Notes under the pieces: generated by a model | The model's database searches: none | What the model saw: only the letters and a program-made list of their open reading frames with translations | What the model was told of the DNA's origin: nothing | Made by a program: the position numbers and the translations under genes | Shown: positions 34,277-42,850 of the stretch, piece after piece | Position numbering within the stretch: position 1 is the first letter of the stretch | How the letters are laid out: each line of letters starts with the position of its first letter | Origin: Ktedonobacteria bacterium brp13 | GTDB lineage: Bacteria; Chloroflexota; Ktedonobacteria; Ktedonobacterales; Ktedonobacteraceae | Assembly: GCA_015099395.1 (NCBI GenBank) | Contig: AP024096.1 | Coordinates: forward strand, 248,001 to 312,000 | Length of the DNA stretch: 64,000 bases | Direction of reading: 5' to 3'

Positions 34277-37228
34277 ATGCAGGATGCAAAAAGCAATATA
34301 AGAACGAAGATTGTAGGAGTAACTATCGCGCTACTCCTCGTAGTCAGTGCTGTTGGAATTCTCCTTGATTTCCCACATACCGCAAATGCCGCTTTCGCAA
34401 GAATACCTCAAAGCACGGCGAGCACAGGCGGTAGTGGTGCCACGCTTCCGTACGTTGAGATGGAAGCCCATAGTGCTACCACCAATGGGACCATCCAGGG
34501 TCCCGACTATCAGTTAGGTGATCTAGCCTCTGATGGTGTAGATCGCACGATCGTTCAATTGACCTCGGGGAAATCCGTCCAATTCACGCTCCCTCAGTCA
34601 GCCAACTCGATCAATTTGCGCTATAGTATTCCCGATTCTGCCAGCGGGGGTGGCATCAATGCTTCGCTTAGCATCTATATCAATGGAGTAAAGCAGGCAA
34701 ACGACTTGCAACTCACTTCAAAATATAGCTGGCTGTATGGGACACCAGGTTTTGGGGATTGTAATGGAAATGTCTGGTCCCAAAGCCCTGGTGGCACAGC
34801 TCATCATCAATTTGATGAAGTACATACGTTTTTGCCTCAGATGGCTGCTGGCAGCACAGTGAAATTGCAAGTCGATGCTGAGAATACTGCTCCATGGTAC
34901 GCCATCGATGTCGCAGACTTCCAGCAAGTGGCAGCACCAGTGGCTGCGCCTGCAGGTGCCATCTCAGTCACTGCTGCACCATATAACGCCGATCCGACAG
35001 GTGCGGTGGATGCCACAGCGGCTATCCAGAGCGCCGTTAATGACGGTTCATCTCAGGGTAAAGCCGTTTATATTCCACAAGGCAACTACCTGGTTACCAG
35101 CCATATCGTTGTCAACAATGTCACCCTGACGGGTGCAGGTCCGTGGTATTCGGTCCTTGGGGGAGCCCCAACTACTAGCACTGGCACCGGTGTTGGCATC
35201 TTTGGCAATAGTGCGTATAACGGTGCACCCAGCTCCAATGTCAACATATCGAACTTAGCCATTGAGGGCCAGATCACAAATCGTATCGACTGTATACAGG
35301 ACAATGGCATCGGTGGCTCGCTCAATAACTCATCCATCTCTAATGTCTGGATCGAGCACACCAAGGTCGGTATGTGGTTTGATGGACCATTTAGTGGTCT
35401 GACGATTACTGGCAGCCGTATTGACAGCACGCTCGCTGATGGCATCAATTTCCATCGCGGCATCAGCAACTCCAGCGTCACGCAAACCGTTATTCGCGGC
35501 ACAGGTGATGACGGCCTCGCAATGTGGTCGGATCTTGGAGGGGTATCAACCGGTGATAGCAACGACAGTTTCAATTATGACACTGTGCAGTCTCCTTATC
35601 TGGCTAACGGCATCGCCATCTACGGTGGTGCTAGCAATAGCGCCACCAACGATGTTGTCACCGGCTCGCAGTATCGAGGCGGTGGTATCATGCTGGATTA
35701 TGAAGATTTTGGTAATCCAACGGCACCGTTTAGTGGTACAACCAATGTCTCAAACGACACCATCGGGCAGGTGGCCGGCTTTGGAGACCAGGGCATTCAA
35801 CAATTTGGCGCACTTATGTTCTGGGCAGACAATGGCCAAATCAGTGCACCCTTCACCGTCTCAAACGATGAAATCGATAGCAGTTACTTCGCAGCGATTT
35901 CATTCGATGGTGGTAACCCTACTAGCAATGTAGCTATGAACAATGTCAACATCAATGGTGCTTATGCCGCGTTTTCGAACAAGGTAAATTCCATAGTGGG
36001 GTCAGCTAGCAATGTGACAGCTAGCGGTTTGACGTTAACTAATCTCTGGAGTTGTGAAGGGTTACAAGCATTTCAGATAACGCAGGGTACGGGCAACTCC
36101 GGTTGGAGCGCGGCTTCAGAAACCTGCGGTCCTCCGCCCCCACCCGGAACACCAACACCACAACCAACACCTCCTCCAGGAACAACACCAACACCAACAC
36201 CACCAACACCAACACCAACACCTGCTCCAACGCCATCTCCTGCGCCAACCGGTACATTAATTACCGCGATCAACGCTGGTGGTGGTGCATCAGGCAGCTA
36301 TGTTGCCGATACAGACTTTAACCAGGGTAACCAATTTAGTGATACATCTACAAATATTGATACAAGTCTCGTCGGTAGTCCCGCTCCGCAGGGAGTCTGG
36401 CAGACATGTCGCTGGAACAGTTCATTTACCTACACTATTCCTGGTTTAACGGCAGGCCATACGTATACGCTACGGCTCGACTGGGCGGAACTGAGTTTCC
36501 AGAATGCTGGCGCGCGTATCTTTAACGTCGCAGTCAACGGCAACGCGGTCGTGAATCACTTAGATGTCTATGCAACGGTAGGATACAAAAAGGCGCTGGC
36601 GAAAACGTTTACTGTCACTGCGAATACCAGTGGGCAGATCGTGATCGCCTTCACTCAGGGTGGAGCAGACAATCCCTTCATCAACGGGATTGAAGTCTGG
36701 GATCCTGCTGGTGGTCCTGCACCAACACCAACACCCGCACCAACACCCTCACCAACACCAACACCGACACCGAAAACGCTGGTCATGGCAATTAACGCCG
36801 GAGGCAGCGCAACAGGTAGCTTTGTTGCTGATACAGACTATAACCAGGGTAATGCCTTCAGCGATACCTCCACGTCCATTAATACCAGCGGTGTGACTAA
36901 TCCTGCACCACAGGGGGTCTGGCAAACGTGTCGTTGGAACAGTTCGTTTACCTACACCCTTCCTGGCTTAACCGCAGGCAAATCCTACACATTGCAACTT
37001 GATTGGGCGGAACTGACCTGGCATGCTGCAGGCCAACGCGTCTTCAATGTGGCGGTTAATGGGAACACGGTTCTGAGTAAATTCGATGTCTATGCAACCG
37101 CAGGCTACAAGACTGCTGTGGCGAAGCAATTCACCGTCACTGCTAATAGCAGCGGACAGATCGTGATTGCCTTCACGCAGGGTGGAGCAGACAATCCCTT
37201 TATCAACGGGATCGAGCTCTACTCCTAA
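34277..37228 (+). CDS. Secreted GH87-like alpha-1,3-glucanase / mycodextranase with two malectin domains
   Basis: A 983-residue secreted multidomain protein. Order: signal peptide (about 8-38, ending ANA), CBM35-like beta-sandwich (50-215, beginning YVEMEAHSATTNGTIQGP), a right-handed beta-helix catalytic domain (225-605), a Pro/Thr linker, malectin domain 1 (about 665-810), a second linker, and malectin domain 2 (about 838-983). The helix reads AIQSAVNDGSSQGKAVYIP, GINFHRGISNSSV and RGTGDDGLAMWSD; the Asp pair in GDDGLAMWS resembles the acidic centre of GH87 alpha-1,3-glucanases. Malectin domains bind diglucose, including nigerose. Fungal alpha-1,3-glucan or nigeran is the probable substrate. 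The GH87 call is by recollection of motifs and may be another pectate-lyase-fold family. Confidence 0.75.
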   Translation: MQDAKSNIRTKIVGVTIALLLVVSAVGILLDFPHTANAAFARIPQSTASTGGSGATLPYVEMEAHSATTNGTIQGPDYQLGDLASDGVDRTIVQLTSGKSVQFTLPQSANSINLRYSIPDSASGGGINASLSIYINGVKQANDLQLTSKYSWLYGTPGFGDCNGNVWSQSPGGTAHHQFDEVHTFLPQMAAGSTVKLQVDAENTAPWYAIDVADFQQVAAPVAAPAGAISVTAAPYNADPTGAVDATAAIQSAVNDGSSQGKAVYIPQGNYLVTSHIVVNNVTLTGAGPWYSVLGGAPTTSTGTGVGIFGNSAYNGAPSSNVNISNLAIEGQITNRIDCIQDNGIGGSLNNSSISNVWIEHTKVGMWFDGPFSGLTITGSRIDSTLADGINFHRGISNSSVTQTVIRGTGDDGLAMWSDLGGVSTGDSNDSFNYDTVQSPYLANGIAIYGGASNSATNDVVTGSQYRGGGIMLDYEDFGNPTAPFSGTTNVSNDTIGQVAGFGDQGIQQFGALMFWADNGQISAPFTVSNDEIDSSYFAAISFDGGNPTSNVAMNNVNINGAYAAFSNKVNSIVGSASNVTASGLTLTNLWSCEGLQAFQITQGTGNSGWSAASETCGPPPPPGTPTPQPTPPPGTTPTPTPPTPTPTPAPTPSPAPTGTLITAINAGGGASGSYVADTDFNQGNQFSDTSTNIDTSLVGSPAPQGVWQTCRWNSSFTYTIPGLTAGHTYTLRLDWAELSFQNAGARIFNVAVNGNAVVNHLDVYATVGYKKALAKTFTVTANTSGQIVIAFTQGGADNPFINGIEVWDPAGGPAPTPTPAPTPSPTPTPTPKTLVMAINAGGSATGSFVADTDYNQGNAFSDTSTSINTSGVTNPAPQGVWQTCRWNSSFTYTLPGLTAGKSYTLQLDWAELTWHAAGQRVFNVAVNGNTVLSKFDVYATAGYKTAVAKQFTVTANSSGQIVIAFTQGGADNPFINGIELYS

Positions 37229-37322
37229 GATCTTATTCCGAAAACCAACGCGACTGGCGTCGCTAGTGCCCGCACACGCAAGTTTTCGGATAAGTAGTCA
37301 GTAACAATGAAGTGCTAAAAGG

Positions 37323-37392
37323 CATAAAGCCAGCAAGGGACTCGGCAGATGGCGGTAGGAGGAACCATCTGCCTCCCTCTGCTGGCTTTATG
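37323..37392. terminator. Large bidirectional terminator hairpin
   Basis: CATAAAGCCAGCA (37323-37335) pairs with TGCTGGCTTTATG (37380-37392), and inside it GGCAGATGG (37344-37352) pairs with CCATCTGCC (37365-37373). It lies between the convergent GH87-like and LacI genes and can act for both. Confidence 0.75.
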
Positions 37393-37427
37393 GGATCTTA
37401 GCTACGTTGATGGAGATAGCAAGGACG

Positions 37428-38477
37428 CTATAAGCGTAAAGATTGGCGACGTGGTATCGTGCACGATTGGCGAACAATGAGTGATGTTGAAAGCTCAACA
37501 TGATTGGAGTCTAAAGGCTGACCATCTATGAGGCGCAATAACATATTGGTCGCTATTTTCCCTATTTCTTCAAGTGGCTGATGGATGGTAGTCAAAGGAG
37601 GAGCCATCTGAGAGGTATAGGTCACATCATCAAAGCCGATAACACTCATCTCTTCGGGCACATGAATGTTATACTGGTAAAGAGCTTGATAGACGCCAGT
37701 GGCTTGCGCATCGTTGAACGTAAAAATAGCAGTCGGAGGGTCAGCTAAATGGAGTAGATAGGAGGTCTGCTCAATGCCATTCCCTAAAAGATAATTTCCC
37801 TCACAAATCAACGCAGTATCGATAGGAATATGGGCACGCTCAAGCGCTTCACGATAGCCAGCCAACCGAGCACGTGAAGTCATGAGATGCAGCGGACCTG
37901 TAATAATACCAATACGCTTATGTCCCAGCGAGATAAGATATTCGGTAGCAGTATAGCCGCCCAGCCAGATAGTGGAACCAATAGTTGGAAACGTCGTTGC
38001 AGGTTCATTACGATCACCGATGGCGATAAAGGGAATTTTTTGCTCCCATAAAGACTGAGCAATTCCGCTCTGTTCATAAGGAAGCAGTAACAAAACACCA
38101 TCCGTAGACTGATCAAGCAGGCGACGCAACCATTGTTGCTCTGTCTGCTCGTTTTCATTTGTAGCAAACATTACCAGTCGATGGCTATTTTCTTTAAGGA
38201 CAGCCTGAATACCATGCAAGATCCCCAGGTCATAGCCTCCTTCGAGGCGCATCAAGACAAGATCAATCAAACCACTCTGGCCTTTGCGCAAGTGACGAGC
38301 CGCATGATTTTGCACATAATCATTTTCTTGAATAATCTGCAATATACGCGTTCTTGTCTCTGCTCCTACCCCAGGAAGGTTATTGAGTACCTTCGATACA
38401 GTCGTCGTCGAGACACCAATCTCACCAGCAATTTGTGCCATTGTCAGACGCTTACCCTGTTTAGGATTCAGCGGCAT
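37428..38477 (-). CDS. LacI-family transcriptional repressor
   Basis: A 349-residue LacI regulator. The helix-turn-helix MAQIAGEIGVSTTTVSKVLN and hinge helix are at about 12-60, and the sugar-binding domain (about 65-345) has DGVLLLLPYEQSG, GHKRIGIITGPLHLMTSRAR, and MSVIGFDDVTYTSQMAPPLTT. ATG at 38477 follows AAGAGGA. Its position beside the alpha-glucan genes, and the many LacI-type palindromes in the 32.5-34.3 kb gap, point to local control of GH31-importer and GH87-like genes. The effector is probably an alpha-glucoside. Confidence 0.9.
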   Translation of the reverse strand: MPLNPKQGKRLTMAQIAGEIGVSTTTVSKVLNNLPGVGAETRTRILQIIQENDYVQNHAARHLRKGQSGLIDLVLMRLEGGYDLGILHGIQAVLKENSHRLVMFATNENEQTEQQWLRRLLDQSTDGVLLLLPYEQSGIAQSLWEQKIPFIAIGDRNEPATTFPTIGSTIWLGGYTATEYLISLGHKRIGIITGPLHLMTSRARLAGYREALERAHIPIDTALICEGNYLLGNGIEQTSYLLHLADPPTAIFTFNDAQATGVYQALYQYNIHVPEEMSVIGFDDVTYTSQMAPPLTTIHQPLEEIGKIATNMLLRLIDGQPLDSNHVELSTSLIVRQSCTIPRRQSLRL

Positions 38478-38514
38478 GGTTTCCTCTTGGTTAAATAAAC
38501 GATACACCTGAATA

Positions 38515-38552
38515 GTAAGGTTATAATAACTTACTTATCTTCACCTTGTCAA
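38515..38552 (-). promoter_or_regulatory. lacI promoter overlapped by an inverted repeat
   Basis: TTGACA (38552-38547), 18 bases, TATTAT (38528-38523) on the minus strand. GTAAG (38515-38519) and CTTAC (38530-38534) flank the -10 box, with an inner GTTAT-A-ATAAC. This differs from the AACGTT motif, so a different protein may be involved. Confidence 0.5.
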
Positions 38553-38747
38553 ATAAGATGTCCAGGGATAAAGTGTTTCTACAATCGGGTCTGGCAACAT
38601 TCTTCATTGAGCGACACCGCATGAACAAATACCTTCACGTGCACATACACCGCAATGCAACCCTGTGCGTGCCGCTTCCTCTAGCTCTCTAGCTCTGTTA
38701 CCAGTTCATTATCACGGCCTTGTGTCACGCAAAAAATAGCGAGGATA

Positions 38748-39063
38748 GATTGAGCGATGATGAGCTACTCAAATTCTGCGTGCTCCTACTAGTGGCCGGA
38801 CAGGAGACGAGGGAAAACGTAGCCCCCACTATGGTCGTTTTCTCAGGCTAGTACCTGATCAGATTGTAGAACTGACATGGCTCACCGGACTGGGGGGAAC
38901 GAATGGAGCCGAAACTGTGGTGACGGTCGAGCTTATACAGAACGGAAACGGAACACGACTGCGACTGACCCATGCGGGCTTTCTGGATCAGGAAGTGCGA
39001 GATCAGCATGAAAAAGCCTGGCCGTTTGTCCTCGCCCACCTTGATGAGTGCATGTCCCTGTAA
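38748..39063 (+). pseudogene. SRPBCC (AHSA1/START-like) remnant
   Basis: An in-frame run ending at TAA 39061-39063 reads HYGRFLRLVPDQIVELTWLT, GLGGTNGAETVVTVELIQNG, GTRLRLTHAGFLDQEVRDQH, EKAWPFVLAHLDE. These are the last 75 residues of an AHSA1-type SRPBCC protein, normally about 150 residues. Codons before 38835 do not continue the family, and no start site is seen. The gene has lost its 5' half. Opposite-strand frames here are not credible. Confidence 0.65.
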
Positions 39064-39134
39064 TCTTTTCTCCAACGTGAGGGTCCATAACATGGTCGCT
39101 GTCCTCGGCGTCTTCGGTTGTACATCTGCACAGT

Positions 39135-39163
39135 GCTCTTCGGGAAAATATGTCCCGAAGAGC
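39135..39163 (-). terminator. Perfect 11-bp stem-loop after the FHA gene
   Basis: GCTCTTCGGGA (39135-39145) pairs with TCCCGAAGAGC (39153-39163) around AAATATG. It lies 85 bases beyond the stop codon of the FHA-fusion gene and about 70 bases after the SRPBCC remnant. No T-run is seen in either direction. Confidence 0.5.
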
Positions 39164-39247
39164 GAGAGGCGTTCGAGGGAGCAGGGTAGCGGTGACTCCC
39201 TGCCCTTGAGGTTAGCAGATTATTGCGGCAAGGCGCGGCCAGGGTAG

Positions 39248-41620
39248 CTACGGCTGCGGCCAGGGAGTGGGTAGTTCACTCGTTCCGGGCAGACGAAAGG
39301 TAGCCCTGACCGAACCAAAACGTATCGCATCCCCGTTCTGGAGCATTTCCGGTTTGTGCGGATCTAACGCCAAAGCATTCTGCCGCGTCTTATTTCGGCT
39401 CTTGAGATCTTCGATCGAGAAGAAGGTTCTCTCAATGCGAATCTGTGCGTGCTGACGCGAGACTGTGTTCTGGGCATCGAACGCTGTGAGGTCGATGTCT
39501 GGTGTAATCTTGCGACTTGGGTCGACCCGCCCAACAATCACCATGCTCTCCTTGATGGGAATACTTTGCACAACTCGTCCGTCCTGCTCGATATCCAAAA
39601 ATGCGTAGATTTTTGCGTCTCCTAGCGTTTGCAGTTTGCTGTTGCCCAGCGCCCGCGTCCTGCCATTGAGTGGTTTACTCTTAGCCAGGGACATGATCAG
39701 CGTCTGCTCACCTTCTGCTGGCTCCGGATCTGTGATGAGCACTGACCTGAGCATGGTTTGCTCGCCTTCTGTCAGTTTCTGAGCTTTGTTGGGCATGAAC
39801 TTGAGCAGAGTCTTTTCGGCCTCTGCCAAATCTTGCTCTATGCTCCCTTGCTCGAACGTAGGTGGTAACGCTTGCAACTCTGCCAGCAGAGCAGCTACCT
39901 GGGGAGAATGCTGCTGCGGATGGATGGCACCAAGCTCCGGCAGGGACGAGAGCACTTTGCCATTGCGCACAAATAGGCGTCTCCAGTTGGATGGATCCAG
40001 CGGAATGAGGGCATGGCGCTGGCGTCGAGCGGCATCGATCGTGTTGGCACGCGCATTTACATCGATGCCGCTGGCCTTACTGATCTTTTCAATGCGTTGC
40101 GCGCCAAAGTTGATCGGGACAGCCTGACTGTATTCCTTGGCACTTACCTGCAACCAGGCGTTGGTATCTTCTCTGATGTTATCAGCGAGTCGGCGGATCG
40201 CCTCAGCAGGAGAGGTGCCCGCACCTCGCGCCTGCCAATATTCGAGGACGCGAGCGCTATGCCCGATCATCCCCGTCATGGCACCACCGCTGGTCAGGAA
40301 GTGGCCATTGCCGAAGGAATCGCCCGCGACCACGCCGTTGGCAGCAATCAGAGGGTCGATGCCGACCCGCTCGACGAGACTGAACAGAGTTGGTCCATAG
40401 ATCATCTGGACTTTCATCAGCTCGTGTTTAGGAATCTCAAGGATATCTGCAGCCTGCTGAATGTAGTAGTCGTAGATCAAATGTTGATAGGAGGCGAAGA
40501 ATTCGGGCGAATTGGGATCGGTCCCTGCTGGCAAGAGTCCCGCCTCGATAGGATTGAAGGTTTTGAAGTCTGGAACCTGAACCAGCACCCAACCTACCTC
40601 TGGATCATTCTCATGGCCCACGGCGATTTGCCGCACCCAGTATTCCTTACCATCCTGGTCGAACTCCGAGGAGATGCGTCTGCGCAGACGGCCGCCGATA
40701 AGCACTTCGAGCAGGCCAGCCAGAAAGTCCGCTTGCGCCACCACTGCTCCATGCCCGTCTTCATGATCGACCTCAACGTCCTGTTGTTCGAAGCCTAGAT
40801 GTTTCGCGTCACTACTATTGAACCCCTGAGCAATCATGAACAGTTCGGGAACACCCAGCTCAATGACTTCACTGCCTGGTATGCGCACACGCACAAACTG
40901 CCCTTTGAAGTCAAATTCCTGAAGGGCCTCGATGCGAATCCGCTTTCGACCATCGAGACAGGGGATGAATCCATTGCTCTCAGTGGGGACGACACGGTGG
41001 TGAGTGAATAATTGGACGCGGGGTTTGTCATTGTTTTCCCGATCCAGCTGTTCGATCATCTCCAGGTAACGACGCAGCAACTTCTGGATAGACGCTGCCT
41101 CCGCCTGGAAAGTAGATGGGCCATCGAGTACATCTACCATCGCGGTACGAATCTTGTGAGGATCGGGTTGATCAGGTGGTATCGGCGGATCCAACAACGT
41201 AAGGACTCGGTTCGGCAGGCCGTCGCGCCATCGATCATCGATAAATTCAACATTATGGATGGTTCCCACAATATGCTGATCTTTGTCGTAGCCGTCGATA
41301 ATCTCATCTGCAACGATATCACCAGCGGTAGTCTGAGGACTGTAGAAACACTCTGCGAGGCGGAATAGTCGTCCATCTCCCCGGCGAGGCAACCGCTCCT
41401 TGCCGTATCGTTCGAGCATCATCTGGTCGATCAAGCCTAGTTGGTGATAGAGGTCTTCACGGATGTTCCAATGCACACCGAGAAAGGGATCGCCGCGCAT
41501 CTCGACACCCACAGCCTGACGACCCATTGCCACCGTCCACAGCATGGACATCATGTTCGTTCCGCCCAGACCCAATGCCAGGAAGTCTGGAGCGATGATT
41601 ATCTCGTTTAATGCATCCAT
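39248..41620 (-). CDS. FAD-binding-like (Rossmann) protein fused to a C-terminal FHA domain
   Basis: A 790-residue protein. The N-terminus has a dinucleotide-binding motif LALGLGGTNMMSML (15-28) followed by GVEMRGDPFLGVHWN. A distant second flavoprotein-like block, GVVAGDSFGNGHFLTSGGAMTGMIGHS (about 450-475), resembles the GD...G.G motif of FAD monooxygenases. The last 100 residues are an FHA domain: IVGRVDPSRKITPDIDL, VSRQHAQIRIER, FSIEDLKSRNKTRQN, which recognises phosphothreonine. ATG at 41620 is chosen because AGGAGG lies 11 bases upstream; a TTG at 41671 would extend it. The reaction is unknown. Neighbours give no hint. Confidence 0.75.
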   Translation of the reverse strand: MDALNEIIIAPDFLALGLGGTNMMSMLWTVAMGRQAVGVEMRGDPFLGVHWNIREDLYHQLGLIDQMMLERYGKERLPRRGDGRLFRLAECFYSPQTTAGDIVADEIIDGYDKDQHIVGTIHNVEFIDDRWRDGLPNRVLTLLDPPIPPDQPDPHKIRTAMVDVLDGPSTFQAEAASIQKLLRRYLEMIEQLDRENNDKPRVQLFTHHRVVPTESNGFIPCLDGRKRIRIEALQEFDFKGQFVRVRIPGSEVIELGVPELFMIAQGFNSSDAKHLGFEQQDVEVDHEDGHGAVVAQADFLAGLLEVLIGGRLRRRISSEFDQDGKEYWVRQIAVGHENDPEVGWVLVQVPDFKTFNPIEAGLLPAGTDPNSPEFFASYQHLIYDYYIQQAADILEIPKHELMKVQMIYGPTLFSLVERVGIDPLIAANGVVAGDSFGNGHFLTSGGAMTGMIGHSARVLEYWQARGAGTSPAEAIRRLADNIREDTNAWLQVSAKEYSQAVPINFGAQRIEKISKASGIDVNARANTIDAARRQRHALIPLDPSNWRRLFVRNGKVLSSLPELGAIHPQQHSPQVAALLAELQALPPTFEQGSIEQDLAEAEKTLLKFMPNKAQKLTEGEQTMLRSVLITDPEPAEGEQTLIMSLAKSKPLNGRTRALGNSKLQTLGDAKIYAFLDIEQDGRVVQSIPIKESMVIVGRVDPSRKITPDIDLTAFDAQNTVSRQHAQIRIERTFFSIEDLKSRNKTRQNALALDPHKPEMLQNGDAIRFGSVRATFRLPGTSELPTPWPQP

Positions 41621-41671
41621 AGGTAGTATTGCCCTCCTTATGCGCATTCCTTGAGAGTATGTCTTTGTCAA

Positions 41672-42006
41672 AGATTTGTTGTGACGAAATAACGACTCGA
41701 TTCTGCCAAAAAGGATTAGTGTATAGAAACCGTAGCGTACTGTTTTCCAGTTTCTGATCCTAAGAAAAGAATAACAGAAAATTTTTACCCTGGCTGTGAA
41801 TTAGATCTCTTTTATGCAGAGATTGGCCTTACTGCACCGTTTTCTTCTTAGATTGGGTTCATCTGCTTGTCTTCGGCAGTGTCCTATGATCGTTACAGCA
41901 TACACCAATGAGCCCCAAAGCAAATAACACCAAATCAAATCCGGTGATGAACAGGAGTGAGCATAAGCACTCGGGAGATAAAATGAGCATCTATACGCAC
42001 ATATAT
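41672..42006. other. Intergenic region
   Basis: About 335 bases between divergent genes, AT-rich toward the right. No gene or hairpin was recognised. Confidence 0.4.
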
Positions 42007-42059
42007 AATCTTCATCAAATATAAATCTTCATCAAAGCTTTACATTTCTGCGCTATACT
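42007..42059 (+). promoter_or_regulatory. Direct repeats and -10 box before the two-component genes
   Basis: AATCTTCATCAAA occurs at 42007-42019 and again at 42024-42036, 17 bases apart start to start. TATACT at 42054-42059 fits a -10 box, but no good -35 box lies at the right distance. Direct repeats covering the -35 position are the usual arrangement for an OmpR-type activator, so autoactivation is suggested. Confidence 0.45.
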
Positions 42060-42145
42060 ACTCGGAAGAGAAACACGTACTAGAGTTTCATCACCACATG
42101 CCATTATGCTTGAAAACCCTATTCAGAATGCGGCGGAAGAAAAAA

Positions 42146-42850
42146 ATGCGACATACTATTCTGATCGTTGATGATGACAAAAAAACAGTAGATCTCATCC
42201 GATTATATCTGGAGAAGGAAAGGTATCAGGTTCTGATTGCTTATGACGGGCAGGAGGCAGTTGAACTTGCCAGACAGAAACAACCTGATCTGATCATCCT
42301 GGATTGGATGCTACCTAAATTGGACGGACTGGATGTCTGCCGCATTCTCCACTCTGAAGCGGCCACTCCTATCATTATGTTGACAGCCAGATCAACTGAG
42401 GACGAGAAGCTACTTGGATTGAATCTGGGAGCAGATGACTACCTGACCAAGCCTTTTAGCCCCCGCGAACTCGTAGCACGGGTGCGCGTTGTACTACGAC
42501 GCACAAGCCAGAAAGAGGATGATCGCCTGCCAGCACTGCACCTGGGTGATCTCATTATCGATTTTGATGCGCACGAAGCCATACTCCACGGCAAAATCGT
42601 TCATCTCACCCCGAAAGAGTTCAAACTCCTGGAAACGCTGGCACGCGAACCCGGACGTGCTTTTAGCAGATCAGAGCTCGTCACATACGTCTTTGGCATT
42701 GATTATGAGGGCTTTGAGCGCACTATTGATGTGCATCTGATGAACTTACGCAAGAAGATCGAGCCGCTCCCCGATCAGCCAATCTATCTACAAACGGTAT
42801 ACGGCATCGGCTATAAGTTGAGAAAGGAGAAAGCGTATGAGAGTTCGTAG
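42146..42850 (+). CDS. OmpR/PhoB-family response regulator
   Basis: A 234-residue two-domain response regulator. The receiver has the acidic pair in LIVDDDKK (8-11), phospho-acceptor Asp53 in ILDWMLP, and the conserved Lys in YLTKPFSP. A winged-helix domain follows (about 130-230; HLTPKEFKLLETLAREPGRAFSR and VHLMNLRKKI). GGAAG lies about 8 bases before the ATG at 42146; in-frame ATGs at 42098 and 42128 have no ribosome site. It overlaps the kinase gene by 14 bases. Confidence 0.9.
   Translation: MRHTILIVDDDKKTVDLIRLYLEKERYQVLIAYDGQEAVELARQKQPDLIILDWMLPKLDGLDVCRILHSEAATPIIMLTARSTEDEKLLGLNLGADDYLTKPFSPRELVARVRVVLRRTSQKEDDRLPALHLGDLIIDFDAHEAILHGKIVHLTPKEFKLLETLAREPGRAFSRSELVTYVFGIDYEGFERTIDVHLMNLRKKIEPLPDQPIYLQTVYGIGYKLRKEKAYESS

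Noticed and set aside
36140..36240. Short tandem repeats as a CRISPR or satellite
   Set aside because: They are ACACCA-type codons for a Pro/Thr linker within the secreted enzyme; the same occurs at 10750-10830, 36718-36772 and 63710-63770.
40013..40798. 261-codon frame opposite the FHA-fusion gene
   Set aside because: It is antisense to a gene with clear domain motifs and a ribosome site; its translation shows no family features.
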